From Cheilinus undulatus (taxonomy: Eukaryota > Chordata > Actinopteri > Labriformes > Labridae), in assembly GCF_018320785.1 (NCBI RefSeq), contig NC_054867.1, forward strand, positions 25,609,855 to 25,673,854: DNA of 64,000 nt, read 5' to 3'. Positions 22,501-35,600 of the stretch are shown piece by piece. Within the stretch, counting starts at the first letter, position 1. Each line of letters starts with the position of its first letter. The position numbers and the translations under genes were made by a program. The notes under the pieces were generated by a model. The model made no database searches and was not told where the DNA came from. It saw only the letters and a program-made list of their open reading frames with translations.

Positions 22501-22800
22501 TCTATTTATGCGCTGAGTCCGCCCCGTGTTAACTGAAACTAACACTTCCCAAAACATTCACCGCATTGTGATGCTACCGGCTGCTGCCTGCCTTTGAGAA
22601 CACCAATGGGTCCTCGATAGAAACAAGCGGAAGAAAGGAGTAACTTATTAACGAGCCTGCAGGCCCCCCTCCCTCCCTCCCCCCACTCTGGAAACAGACA
22701 GCACGCAGGTATGCTGCTGTTATTGTTGCTCACCACGGAAGAAGTTTCACATGTAGGCGTCTTTCCAGTCAAGTTACCGTAAAGCCACTCAATAACTGGA
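22500..22800 (+). promoter_or_regulatory. ikbke: ikbke promoter region with IRF-type element
   Basis: This GC-richer stretch lies just upstream of the non-coding first exon. At 22529-22540 'ttaactgaaact' contains AACTGAAACT, close to the core of IRF-binding elements (GAAANNGAAA type). Interferon or IRF control would fit a kinase of antiviral signalling, but one imperfect site is weak evidence. There is no clear TATA box. The exact start of transcription cannot be read. Confidence 0.5.
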
Positions 22801-22936
22801 GCTGTAACCTACGACAGTATCCTGTTTTGACGCCATATATCCTGGGATAGACAGCCTGTAGCGACAACACCAGAAGAGACCAGTCTTCCTGGGACAGTTG
22901 TCAGAAACAGCACGGCTAACTGAAGCTGCTACCCAG
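22800..22936 (+). other. ikbke: ikbke non-coding exon 1 (left edge approximate)
   Basis: The segment ends at a strong donor, CCCAG|gtaagc, 638 bases before the acceptor of the ATG exon. No in-frame start is used here. The left boundary is a guess; a 5' UTR exon is inferred because the ATG exon begins only one base after its acceptor. Confidence 0.55.
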
Positions 22937-23574
22937 GTAAGCTAACATTCCTGCTAAGTTTAAGCGAGTCGTTTAAACTTTATGAATATTTTAGTTTGGA
23001 CTGGTTAATGAAGAACTCACGCGAGTTTGAACTGAGGTGTTTAAGTTATACAGTTAATACAAAAGCTGTCCGTCATGAGACAACATGATGCTTACTTAAA
23101 TTAAAGCAAGCTGGCGATGTATTATTGAGTAGACGTATTGTACGGTGGCCCTGAAGTTCAAATGTTCAAATATCTCATGGAATTAAAAAAAAAAAAATCA
23201 ATTAGTGCCACAAATATTTTGCCTTCTGTAGTAAATATGTGACCTTTTTTTATTAAAACAGTTCCCCTTCTGCAAAAATATAAATTAAAGGTGACAAAAT
23301 ACTTGTTGCAGGAGGAAATAAAAATTGTTTAGGAAGTCAATGTGTTGGTTTAATAAATTATGTGTATGGCTTACCTTAAAGGTAAATATAGTATTGTTCT
23401 AGCCTTTAACTCTGTTGAGCATTCAATAGCTAACTAGTATGTTGCTCTGTTATTTTGATATTTTACTTAATAGATGTTTTAAACCTGAATCGATGTGGTC
23501 TACCTCATCACTCTCTTTTCATGTCCTTGTAACTTTTGGTCTTATAATTATTGTCCATATTACTTTCATTCAGT

Positions 23575-23673
23575 ATGTCAGGGATTACAGCCAGTACAGC
23601 AAACCACCTGTGGTCTATACAAGATGTCCTTGGTCAAGGGGCTACAGCCAGTGTCTACAAAGCACGCAACAAG
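23575..23673 (+). CDS. ikbke: ikbke exon: start codon and glycine loop
   Basis: The ATG lies one base after acceptor 'ttcag|t'. The 33 codons encode [20 protein letters not shown] and [13 protein letters not shown], the ATP-binding glycine-rich loop. The N-terminus is four residues longer than the human one. Confidence 0.95.
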
Positions 23674-26600
23674 GTGGCAAGAATATTATATGAAGCTGTT
23701 TTTTTTGTCTGTTTGCTTTCTTTGTTTTTTACTGAAAAGTTGTTTAACGTCACTGTTTCCATTACCTTAAATGTCATCCTACATTTTTACTTAAAGCAAC
23801 ACCAGGATGTGTGATAAGAAAAGGTTGTGGTTGCAGCGCTGATGACATGAAATGCTTTGATGAGTTTTGTTGATGTAAATGTGTTTGTGTGCGTGCGCAG
23901 AGATCAGGGGAACTTGTCGCTGTCAAGGTTTTTAATACGATGAGCTACAACCGTCCCCATGAGGTCCAGATGAGAGAGTTTGAGATGCTGAGAAAGCTGA
24001 ACCATAGCAATATCGTCAGGCTTTTTGCTGTGGAAGAGGTAAGACTACCATGATTGATGTGAACTCAGAAAAGGAACCCAGATAGGGACAAGGAGAAACT
24101 TAGTACAGTATAGGTACTGAAATTCTGTAGCTAAGTAAAATAGGGCAGCAGCTTTATTTCCAAATATCATGAAAAGGAGAACATTAGCGCATAAGGGGAT
24201 TACCTCAAGGTAAGTTTAGAATAAGTCTGAATCATTGATGACTGTGGTGTTAGTGATTTTCTGGCTCAGTTACCACAGAAAATTATATCACAGAGTTATC
24301 TGCTCATATAGCGAAGTGCAGTGGTGAAGTGATGCCTGGAGTAGTGGATACTCCTAATATATGTACCTTAACCATTTTTTCCCAAATCGACCTTTAGTAT
24401 TTTCATGTTGTCACTTTTTAAACTTGGGTGATGAGACAGGCTAGACACTTACATAATCATCCATTTTCATTTGAAAATTCCTAAGCACTGTTGGGGTTAA
24501 TTGTGTCAGTATATGTGTAGCTCAGATGGAGCAAACATACAGATTTATATTTGTAACTGCAGTTTTCATACTCATTACAATGGTAATGGTAGTTTTTATG
24601 GTGCAGTGTATTTAAGTTCTTAGAAAGAAATAAAATATGCTACAAAAATCAAAATATCCATATTGTTTGATAGATCAAGATCCAGTAGCTTTTATCATCA
24701 CTTTTTTAACACTCAGATCAACTCAATGGTTCTGCTGTTTTCACAAATACAGTAAGTGTTTTTGTTTCTGTCATGATTATCCGTCAGGCATTTGTTTTTC
24801 TTCGTTGCCTTGATGACGAGTAATATGTCATAATTTTTTCCTGCAGCTGTAGCACCAGCACCTCACCAAACTTTACAGGCAAAACAAACACTCTCAGTAC
24901 TCCTAAAAGACGCTGGGGTTTCTTTCTTGAAACCTAAACACTGCTGTGCTGACCTAAATCTCCTCAGTAGCATCAGGTCTGCAAAAAGTTATGTGAACTT
25001 ACACTTTATTGCCAAAAGTATTCACTCACCTGCCTTAACTTGTATATGAACTTAAGTTATAATACCACTGACAGTTGACTGGGGAATATTTAGGAGCAAG
25101 GAAATTTCATGACTGGACTTTTTACACAGGTGGCATCCTATCACAGTACCATGCTGGAATTCACTGAGCTCCTGAGAGCGACCCATTCTTTCACAAATAT
25201 TTGTAGAAACAGTCTATGCCTAGGTGAATGATTTTATCTGTGGCCATGGAAGTGATTGGAACACCTGATTTCAATTATTTGGATGGGTGAGTGAATACTT
25301 TTGGCAATATAGTGTATGTGAAAACTGATCTGACATAGCTAATGCTAGAGAGCTAACACTCATCGATCATAACTGGGATACCGAGGACAGAACAACAGAT
25401 GGTGGTATTTACCCATTAAGAATTCTGTCTTCATTGATTAATATGACAGTTTATTCATGGAGTGACTAATGGGGGTTGGCACAGATTTATAGAGGGAATT
25501 TAGAAGTGGATGCACCATGGAGACTGACAAATACATGGGCATCCTCCATATGCCTATGTATACACTGCACCACACAACTACAGATAACTGAGTGTTAACG
25601 GAATATTGATTTTACTCTTGCATCACTTAATTTGTGTAAAAAAAAAAAAAAAAAAAAAACAACTTGATGTTCTGTCTTTATGATAGGAAGCTTGAATGGT
25701 CAGTATATCTTTGATTTAGTCTCTTCTTGTTGTTTTTTAATTTAGTTTCTCTTTAGATGTCATTATCCATTAAAAAGTCATGTCACATAAAAAAAATCTG
25801 TCTTTTTTTTAAGAAATACATTGCTTAAAGGTTGTTCTCCTAAATAAGTCCGTTCCATAACTTTGGACAAAAAGCAGATGTTGTCTAGCTTTTAAGGAAG
25901 CCACAGTCTTAATGAGCCCTGCTGCCTTTATATTATTTTATTAACTACTTCAAATCAACCAACAGGAAGACATTTAATAATTTGGTGTTGCCCTTTTGGT
26001 TATGGCAACTTATATAGTCTTGTATAAGCACAGTGCAAAGTTACTGCAGGGCGTTAGAGTTACAGTTGATCAGACAAAACCTTTTTTGTTCGTGGAAATG
26101 CTGAAGTATTAAGTAAAAGTTTGCATTGATTTAAACAGGGCTAATAAAGGTTAACACAATGTTTGTTGTAAAAACAATACAATAAGCAACAACAATCCTC
26201 AATAAACACTAAATCCACAAGTACATGAATAGCACATACCAAAAAAGAACACCTACAGATGAAAACAAACAACTTTCACACACCCATATTGCACAAGATA
26301 GCCTAGACGTATTAAAAGTAATAATGTTAAACACAGTGTGGCAGTAAAAGCTCCATAAGCTTGTCTTTATGTTGTTAGAGGTACGGCTCACCTCTCTTTT
26401 TCTCCCTCTTCTCTAGATGCCCTCCAAAAATAAAGTGCTGGTGATGGAGTATTGTTCAGGAGGAAGTCTGCTCAGTCTACTGGAGGAGCCAGAAAACGCC
26501 TTTGGCCTGCCTGAAACAGAGTTTCTGACAGTTTTACAGTGTGTTGGTGGGTTTATCGCTTGATATTTCCCTGTAATCTTACCATCATAAATTCAAACAT

Positions 26601-29600
26601 ATATGTTTTTCCTCTGTTCAGTTCAAGGTATGAACCACCTGAGAGAAAATGGAGTGGTACACCGGGACATAAAACCAGGAAACATCATGCGGCAGGTTGG
26701 CGAGGATGGCAAGTCTGTTTATAAGCTGACTGACTTTGGAGCAGCGAGAGAGCTGGAAGATGATGAGAAATTTGTGTCTATCTATGGAACTGAAGAGTAT
26801 CTGGTAAGAAAACTTTTTTTGCTTTATGTAAATATGAGGATGCAAATGGCATTTTCTAAATCAAGTAACTATGAGAAGAAGTCTGCATTTTTCATATATT
26901 TTGTTTGGGGTTATGTAAATCGTATGTTTTCTTATTGTGTATCGTACCCGACTTAATAGAATTTATAAGGTATGTAGAGAAAATTGTGTTCAAAAGTGCC
27001 TTTATGTGCCACTTGAAGATTTTAAACAGTTTAAGATTCTTAACTTTTTCAAAATGTATTAGGGTACTCTTATTATAAGTCTGACTTGCTCAAAAGAAAA
27101 CAGGGCTGTATATGCCTGTTGAACTTTATGATAGAAAAGATGAAAAATGAACAAACACTATTGAATATTACATTTTCATTACCACTTAGTTGTTATAGCA
27201 TTTATTTTATGGTTATTTTCACTGAGCTGTGTTTACAAAGTTCTGTTCTGCTGTCATACTGACTGCGGTCAATGTTAAGATACCCTGTTGTATTTGAATT
27301 CCATTGCAGCACATTTGCCTTATAAAGCAGAAGTCAACTTTACGAGCAGAAAATCTTTTTACTGCCTCAGTGGAGGGGGACATGGAAAATAAGATGAGGC
27401 CAGTTAAATGTAATAGAATAAAAGTGCATCAGTAAAAAAGTATGTCCAAAGAGCCCCTTTTATGAACAGTGAAAAGATTACTGAACATTTTGTAACCTTC
27501 TCTTTTATGGCAGTTTTCCTCCAGGCTGGTTCTTCAGGCAAGGCAGCAGTGACAGAATTGCCTTCCACTTTTGAAATGAAAACTTGGAGAATGCATTATT
27601 GACGCGCTCACACTAGGTCATCCGTATTCGTACCGTGCTAAAGCCCATTTGACCCCCTCCCCTGTCCCACCTTTTGCCCGCACTCACACTGCTCAACGCA
27701 TCCAGGCCTGGGCACAGATATGTAATGCACTGACGTCATCACACGAAGCATCCACTGTTGATGAATTTATATGTGTTGATAACTCAGTATACATAAGTAT
27801 TGTTTTTCAGAGTGTAAAATAGCAACAGATTTATACGATATCTGATCTGACACCAGGGTTATTTCACCTGACCAGGGATCAGTTGGCCACATTCACTATA
27901 CAGCGCCCAGTTTTACTAGAGAGTTTTAGGAGAAAGAGAGGGAGAGATTCATAGCGGAGTTATCCCTCACTACAGCATATAATCTGGAGCCTGATCATAG
28001 TTCCAAGCACTTCTCCTGCTGAATGAAACCCTGACTTTTGAACCTGTATGAGCCTCTACAGTCATTCTTCTGCGTGTCCGTATATTATCTGAATCCTCCT
28101 GGCGTTCCTTTATGCGCCATGAACTGTGCCATCTCTGCGTAATTTTTGATACCTTTCAGTGCTGCACCAAACACGCTCTCATGTCATAGGACAATCTGTG
28201 TCCAGAGCAGGAATAAATGTTCGATTAAAATAGTTTTTACCACGACGAGAGCAATTTGAACCATCTGATGAGAGCTGGAGGTGAAAATGCCATAGGATTA
28301 ATAAACTATATGTAGTTCTCCCTCCATCTCTCAAGAAAAATCCTGCTGTCTCTATCGGCCTCTCTCTTTAGGACAGTATATCTGTTGAGCATGAAGCTGC
28401 TGCCTGCCGTGCTCCATGTGCTCTGAAGCAGGTCCTTTTGTTGTTACTTCATGTGACGTCACATTCCTGCACTAGGGCTCCTTCATTTGCATTCGTACCG
28501 TACCTAGGCCTACCTTGTCCTTCTGTGCCGGGGTCGTAAAGCGTGCAGCACCCAAGCCCGGAACAAATGTTCTGACACTGGTCAAACGTACTGGGCTTTA
28601 GGCTCAAACATGCCCAGGCACAGTAAGGATGGCCTGGTGTGAATGCGCCCTTAATGTATGCAGTTCATTAAAAAGTCAAGGATGACATCAATGTGGTTTC
28701 AATGTCTCCACTAATTCCTTTGATTTTAATACTTGAGTTTTTGCTAACCTGTTATTTTCCCTGCAATTTTTTTCCCAAACTACCTCTGCTCCAGAAGGAA
28801 GTCATCTAAACTATGAACTGAATCTCCATGTGATTCTGAAAATTGTTGTTTTTATTACCTCTCATATATTTAGATCTGCTCCAGGTAGCTATTTGTACCC
28901 AGTGTTTTTCTTGGCAAAGATGACAAAGATGTCAAACGAAATAGGTGGAAGCCAGATCTTAATACATCTAAGCAACTTTTAGCGTGGAGACTTTGTAGCC
29001 CTCTAGTGGGCAAATTTATATTAAAATACTGCAAGATTGTCCAGTTTTTAGTGGGTTGATCTACTTTGACATGACTTTCCTGTCCCTCTTGGGAAAGAAA
29101 AAACTACTTTATCTTGAAATTTGACAGTAAATGATAACTATGAATATATGATGATTATCACTCTGAGGAGATGTGCTTGTGCTCTCGTCCTACTGTGTTT
29201 AAGTGTAGCATCCAGACATGTATGAACGTGCCGTGTTGCGCAAGCCTCATCAGAAATCTTATGGAGTGAGTGTCGACCTGTGGAGTATCGGTGTTACATT
29301 TTACCATGCTGCTACTGGGAGTCTACCCTTCATACCGTATGGAGGGCCACGGAGAAACAAGCCCACCATGTAAGTCATTATATTACATCTCCAAACATTA
29401 ACCACAGAGCAAATGCTTTTAACACAAACATTTGATCTATATCTACAGCCCTGGGGATTTGGTCAGAACGTGAAAACCTATCAGGGATTTATCAGTCTGT
29501 GTTTTTATTTGCAGGTTCAAAATAACTACAGAGAAGCCTATGGGAGCCATAGCTGGAATGCAGCGTGTGGCAGATGGACCTATAGAGTGGAGCTACAACC

Positions 29601-32600
29601 TACCTCACAGCTGCCAACTCTCACAGTATGTCACATCATAAAGAGCTCTTAGTATGCATTTAAGTAACTCTTTCATGAAAATATTTGATATCTCTTCATT
29701 GATTCCATCTCTTTCCCCCCTGTTCTGACTCTTTTGTACTGTCTGCAGAGGTCTGACAGTGCAGGTGGTGCCAGTACTGGCAGGCATACTGGAGGCTGAT
29801 CAGGACAGGTGCTGGGGTTTTGATCAGTTCTTTACAGCGACCACAGACATCCTGCAGCGACAGCCGGTTCACCTCTTCTCTTTGCAGCAGGCCCAGGCAC
29901 ATTGCATCTACATACACCACTACAGCACGTAAGTATCTAGATAAGCATAACATCCCACACAAATCTAACACAAATGAAACAGAGTCATGCTTTTTCTCGC
30001 TTGGAGTGGATATCTGTAGGTTACTACAAACACAGTACACATGAAAGGTCGGCTAAAAATAATGCCAATGAAGCCTGTTTCTTGATTCGATTTTTGGGTT
30101 TTGTGTAAAATTATGTAAATTTTGGCTTTTTTCTTCTGTTTTTTGTTGTTCCAATGCACACACACTAAATGAATATATGTATACCAAAAACATTTGTAAT
30201 TGCAACAATTTCTGGGAGAAATGGTGTATTTTCTGGAAAAATTCCAGGGATGCCAATACTTTTTGTCCATGACTTTACCTATAGCCTTTATCTATGCGCA
30301 ACTCACTGTAATTCAGAGGTCTTAATTTTTTGGCTCTTTAAAATATTTCATCCAAAAATAAATAATAATTTTAAAAAAAGATGCATTATGTGTTGAATAT
30401 ATGTCTTTGTAATTCTAAAATTTATTGCCATTGTAGTAAAAATTTCAAGTCAGAATTTGCACATGAGCTAAGGTTTTCAAAACTTTCATTATTTTTGAAA
30501 CTAAAGTTTTGTCTTCTAGCTGCCAGTCTCAACTGGGCCAGCCTCAGGACCCACAACCAACTCCTTAATAGGAATTGCAACCAAAATTTCCATAAAAATT
30601 TCAACCACCCAAATTTATTAAATGAAAGCATTGCTGTTTGCACCTTGGACGGGACAAAAACATATGACTGAACAAAGAGACAGAAAAAACATGGTTAAAA
30701 AAAATGAATTGCATCATTATAAAAGCTCAAGGAGGAAATTCGTGTTTCATGTAATTGTGAGAAATGTTTAAATGTTTTTAGAGAGCTTGAGTTCTAAACA
30801 CATTATCATTGTAAAACCAAGCTTGTTATCTGAAGATAAGATAAAGTTGAAATCATGAGAAAAAAAATACTTATCATGGCAAAATGAAGTAAAACAAGAT
30901 ATATATAAGTGTATCACAGCTTTGGGCTTCCATACATCATAGACTTGTTTTTTCGCCCAGGCTCTCTTCATGACCCACTGAGACAGCTTTGCAGCCTACT
31001 CTTTGGTCCTGACCAACCAACTGAAAATCACTGCTCTAAAATCTTAGAAGACAAAGGGATGCACTGATGCATCACTTTAACATCAGTATCTGCCAATATC
31101 AGTCTAGCTGACAAATATCGGCCATCTGCAGATAATGTGGCATGAATGGATACTGGTAAGCAGTGATTGCTTCTGAATCTAATAAGGGGTTTTCTACTGG
31201 GCAGAAGAAGTCATCAGTTGAACAGACTGATCTGTTTTCATGGTCAAATGTTGCCTTTGTAGGAGGCTCACACTAAAAGAAGTAATGAAAAGACATCACT
31301 CTCAGTAATTGTCTTGTTTTTTTAGTATTAGCGAAGGCCCACATTTTCAGAATCTTTAAAAACATGTCAACATCTCCACACAAACATGTAGGAAGGTGCA
31401 AAATGTTATCTGATTGCCGCTGAAGTTGCGCTCCTTCTTGCCCTCTGTCACAGCTACAATAACACTAGCAGCTCTCAGTCACTGATTGGCAAATAAGTTT
31501 GGTAAAATCCTTTCAGAACTCAAAGATGCACTCCCTTAGTGTTAGTTTCTGTTTCAAACAGAGATAGCGGAGAAGATAAGTGAAATAATCGTTCAAATGG
31601 TGATACAAGCATGAAATTTGGTACATGTACTCTTCAAAGCCTACTTAAAAAAACAAAAACAAAAAAAACGCTGGCCACGCAAAAATCCATGGCGACCATT
31701 TTCCAAGATGGCCGACACATCACACTGAGCCCCATTGTAATGGGTTAAAAAATTGAAGGAAAAAAAACGCAATTATTGTCCAAGTCTAGGTTTTTAGATA
31801 CTAAGATGGCAAGTGAAGATAATTTTGTCCATGGCAGTTGCATATTAAACTTTAACCAAGATGGCGTCCAAGATGGCTGCTTCAAAAGACAAATTTCGCA
31901 ATATCTCAGCTACTTATAGAGATAGAAAAATGATTTTGTGTCTAATCCTATCTTTTTCAAGTCAGAGAATCTAATGGACTTGTTCCATTTGCCATAAAGG
32001 CTACCTGAACTGCTGCATCAAAAATGGCATTAAGGATGTCTGCCATCAAACATTTATTTTCATTTAAAATGTTGCTGGATGCGCCAGTAGTCGAGTGGTG
32101 AAGGTGCACACCATGTACGCGAGCAGCCCGGGTTCGAATCCGGCCTGAGGTCCTTTGCATGTCTCTCCCCCACTTTCGCCCCTGTTTCTGAGTTGATCCA
32201 CTGTCCTCCCCTATCCAAATAAAGGCACAAAAAGGCCCAAAAACAAATATATATATATAGCCTATTTTGTTTGTTCCTGCCTTCCAAAGTTATTTATCCA
32301 AAAAAGGAAAAATACACAGATGTATGCATATCCTGGCTTAAAACCCATAATTTCAAGGTTAGGTAATTCAAAGGAAAACTTTATAAAAAACTTAAAGTTT
32401 TAAATTCATTCAAAGATTTTGTCAGCTGCCATGTTAGTTCCACAAGAAGGCCAAAGTTCAGCGATGCTACACTGTTCATTTCATTGTACTTCTAATGGAT
32501 GTAAAAGTAATCAAGAATGTCTCAATCAGAACCAGCAACGATCTTTGTAGTCAAGAATGTGGCATCGATTTATCGGTTAATGTAACCCTTTACGAATAAT

Positions 32601-35600
32601 GTAGGTCCCGAGAAAAAAAAAAAACCAGAGCCCTATAATAATTCTTACTCTTTCATCGTACTTGTTATGTATGTCAAAAGTAATCAAGAATGCTTCAGTA
32701 AGAACCAGCAGTGACCTTTGTAGTCAAGAATGTTGCATTTGCATCGATTTATTGGTTAATACAACCCTTTAGGGTGATGAAATAATTTTCACGTGAATTG
32801 AATAGTGCAGGTGCCAAGGAAAAAATAATAACACAGCCATATAGTAATGATTTTTATCTTTTTTTACCATCATAAATAACTACCAAGGTATAAACTCAAA
32901 GGTACATTTTGGTACCCAATGTGCGCTGACAATAGTGACTATTACACTATGGCGTTTAAAAATAAAAGATAAATAAAAACATTTCAAAAAGATGAATAAA
33001 TAAACAAGTAATAAAAAGAGAATGAATTGAACTGACACATTTTTTTTATGTCACACTAACCCACAAAGGTCATACTGTAAATACTAAAACTTCTCGAAGT
33101 GACAGAAGTTCTTACTGATGGTGCATAGGAATGGTGCATAGGAAAAAAACACACGTGTATATATACATTCATGTTAGTACAAATAAGCACCATGATTAGA
33201 AATAAAGATAAAGAAGTTTTAAAAAGATGCCAGAGGAGTAAAGAGTCACACCTCACATTTGCAAGTGCACAGAGCTGTACAGGTGAGACCCAGCCTGTAG
33301 CACTTGCACCTGCCACGACAGCCTGATTTACAGCCGCATTTGGTCAGCTGTTGGCAGCTCTTGGCTATGGGGGAGTTGGCTGTCCAGAAGACCTGCCATT
33401 CTTCACCAACCCTCTGCCATCCCCAGTCAGCAGGACTCTCTGCTTCTGGCTGAGACCTGGTTGCCGGGCCCAAACATGGCCAGCCTGGTAGGCAGCACGC
33501 CTGGTGTGCTGGAGCAGAGCTGCTCTGGTTGGTGAAATTGCCTCGTAAGGCCTCTGCTTTCTGGCAAACATGTCAAGTCTGGCCTCGTCCACAGTGGCAG
33601 CAGTGCTGGACCTGTCATCCATCAGTATGACAAACTTCTCCAGTATCTCCAGGTCGCCATCTTCCACTGTGAGAGGGTACTGGCTCAGCTTGGAGAAGAC
33701 AGGAGAGGCCTCCGGACAAATGTCCCATGTTTGCCAGGCAGTTTTCTTGCCCCTGTTGCGGAAGGCTGTCACTTAAGTCCTGTGTGATCTGTACACCATC
33801 CGGGTAACTACATGAGCAAGTCATGTAGAGCCCCCTTACCCTTGGCTCAGCTGTCCCACGCTGGCACGCCCTGTCAGTTCAGGTGCAGCTATCTAACACC
33901 TACCTATTTAATACCTACCAACTACTGTTTACTAGCTAATTGATTTGGGGCTGTTAGCATTTGGGGCACGAAACTAAACTATACTACAACTACTAGTCTA
34001 ATACTACAGTATTAGTAAAACTAGATCAGCTGACACTGAACACCATGCTGACTTACACAGCAGCGATGTCACCAGTGTGCCCTGGTTGTTTCCTGACATT
34101 CACTCTATTGCATTTGTAAGCTCTCATCATTGACTCAGTTCTGTACTTAAAAAATGTGAAAATGGCTCCATTGGATTCTACGACCCAAAAAATGTATGTG
34201 CACACCAAAAAATCATGTATATATGTTCAGAAGTTGCCGAGGTATGAATACTTTAAATTAATGGCAGCCATCTTGGATGCCATCTTTGTAATCAAATTTT
34301 ATATTATGACAATAATAATTTTATGTTATGACAATGATTAAAAAAACTCAAACATTTTTGTCTTCAAAAAAATCATTATGCAACAGTTTAAAAAATGAAA
34401 TAAAGCAAAATGTGGTCAGGCAAGGCAGCCAGCTTGGAAAATGGTCACCATCTTGGATTTTTATGTGGCCAGCATTATTTTTGAAAAGAGTAGACCTCGA
34501 AGAGCACATGTACCAAATTTCATGCTTGTATCACTATTTGAACGATTCTTGTGAAATCTGCAATTATCCGCTGCACTAAGAGCAGAGACTCAGAGATGTC
34601 AACAGATCCTTCTGTTTTCTTTAAGTCATGACCTTCAGACTCAGACTGTTGAGTGTGCTTTTTAGACTGCTGCACAAATGCTGACACCAATAAATTGTCC
34701 TAAGTAAGAAATTTAGGTCATGTAGACAGAGAGAAAACCACTTCATAAACTTCTTTTGGATCACCAATGATGAATCAAGATGAAATATTTTAGCTTTGAT
34801 ATTCACTCTTTTTAGGGAAAATTACTACAAACACTTCAATTTTAAATAATAAAAAAACTACAGTTTTGGGTTCTGAGCTTATTTTCTGTTTTGGTGATAT
34901 TGAAACAAGATCAATGTCTGATTTTTACTAGAATCACATCAAAAGTCAAATTCTGTTATTGCGACAACTACTATTAACAGAGAGAAAACTGCAGTTGTTA
35001 AGTGAGCCAGGTAGTACGACAAAAGGTTTACATAAGCATCTATAGAGGTACACAACATGTTATTTTAGAACTTTTCCTGCAGGAACTTTTCCTGTTTTAA
35101 AATTGTTACAGGTACTGCTCCCCTCAGACTGGCTAAAACATCAGCAGGGGGCGCCAAAAATCTTTGATATTCTTAAATGTCAAGAGCTGGAGTTTATTCG
35201 AAATGAAAATGGCTTTAACTGACCTTTGACAAGTTTATTTTCTAACCTGCAGGTGCAAAACACCTCCCTAAAACATGTAGGAAAGATGAAAAGCTTTTGA
35301 TCTCCAAATTCAACCCTATTTTTTGGTTTCAATTTCAAAGGGCTTTGTGTTCATGGCTAGATGCATATACTGCTATGCAAATTGTATTCTCCTGAACTGA
35401 CCTTTAGATGAATCATGCCTGCTCAGTCTGTGTTATTGTTTACTTCACAGCATGAGTCAAGAGTAGGAGAGGTCTGAAATGAAGTGAATTTAAAGGAGGT
35501 GGTACAAAGTGGGATGTTGGTATTTAGTTGAAAATTAGGGGAGTTATACAACATGACTCACTCAGTTGATGACACATCAGGAAGCTAAAATGTGAAACAT

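Larger units (their letters stand above)
24039..26416. other. ikbke intron with a TA-flanked MITE
   Basis: No exon is seen in 2.4 kb. It carries the MITE at 25002-25314 and a 21-base A run near 25638. The acceptor 'ctctag' follows a pyrimidine tract. Confidence 0.8.
31565..34573 (-). mobile_element. ~3-kb long-inverted-repeat element with a Cys-rich ORF
   Basis: The left arm (from about 31565) has 'gtgatacaagcatgaaattt' and the right arm, reverse-complemented (from about 34573), has the same words. Both go on to 'ctggccac', 'aaaaatcca', 'gaccattttccaag' and, deeper, 'atgatttt' and 'gaatc-aatgga'. The similarity therefore extends over about 400 bp on each side (31565-31990 against 34150-34573). 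Between the arms lie a minus-strand broken ORF (33246-33772), a SINE (32081-32250) and a 172-bp duplication. This organisation fits a DNA transposon with long terminal inverted repeats. I cannot assign a superfamily, and no clear target duplication was found. Confidence 0.75.

Noticed and set aside
30955..31050. A hAT element end ('ccaactgaaaatcactgctc')
   Set aside because: No matching opposite end or flanking duplication could be found nearby.
32081..32160. A tRNA gene, because of the perfect B box and tRNA-like start
   Set aside because: The body does not give a full cloverleaf. The sequence continues into a SINE tail shared with other copies in the window.
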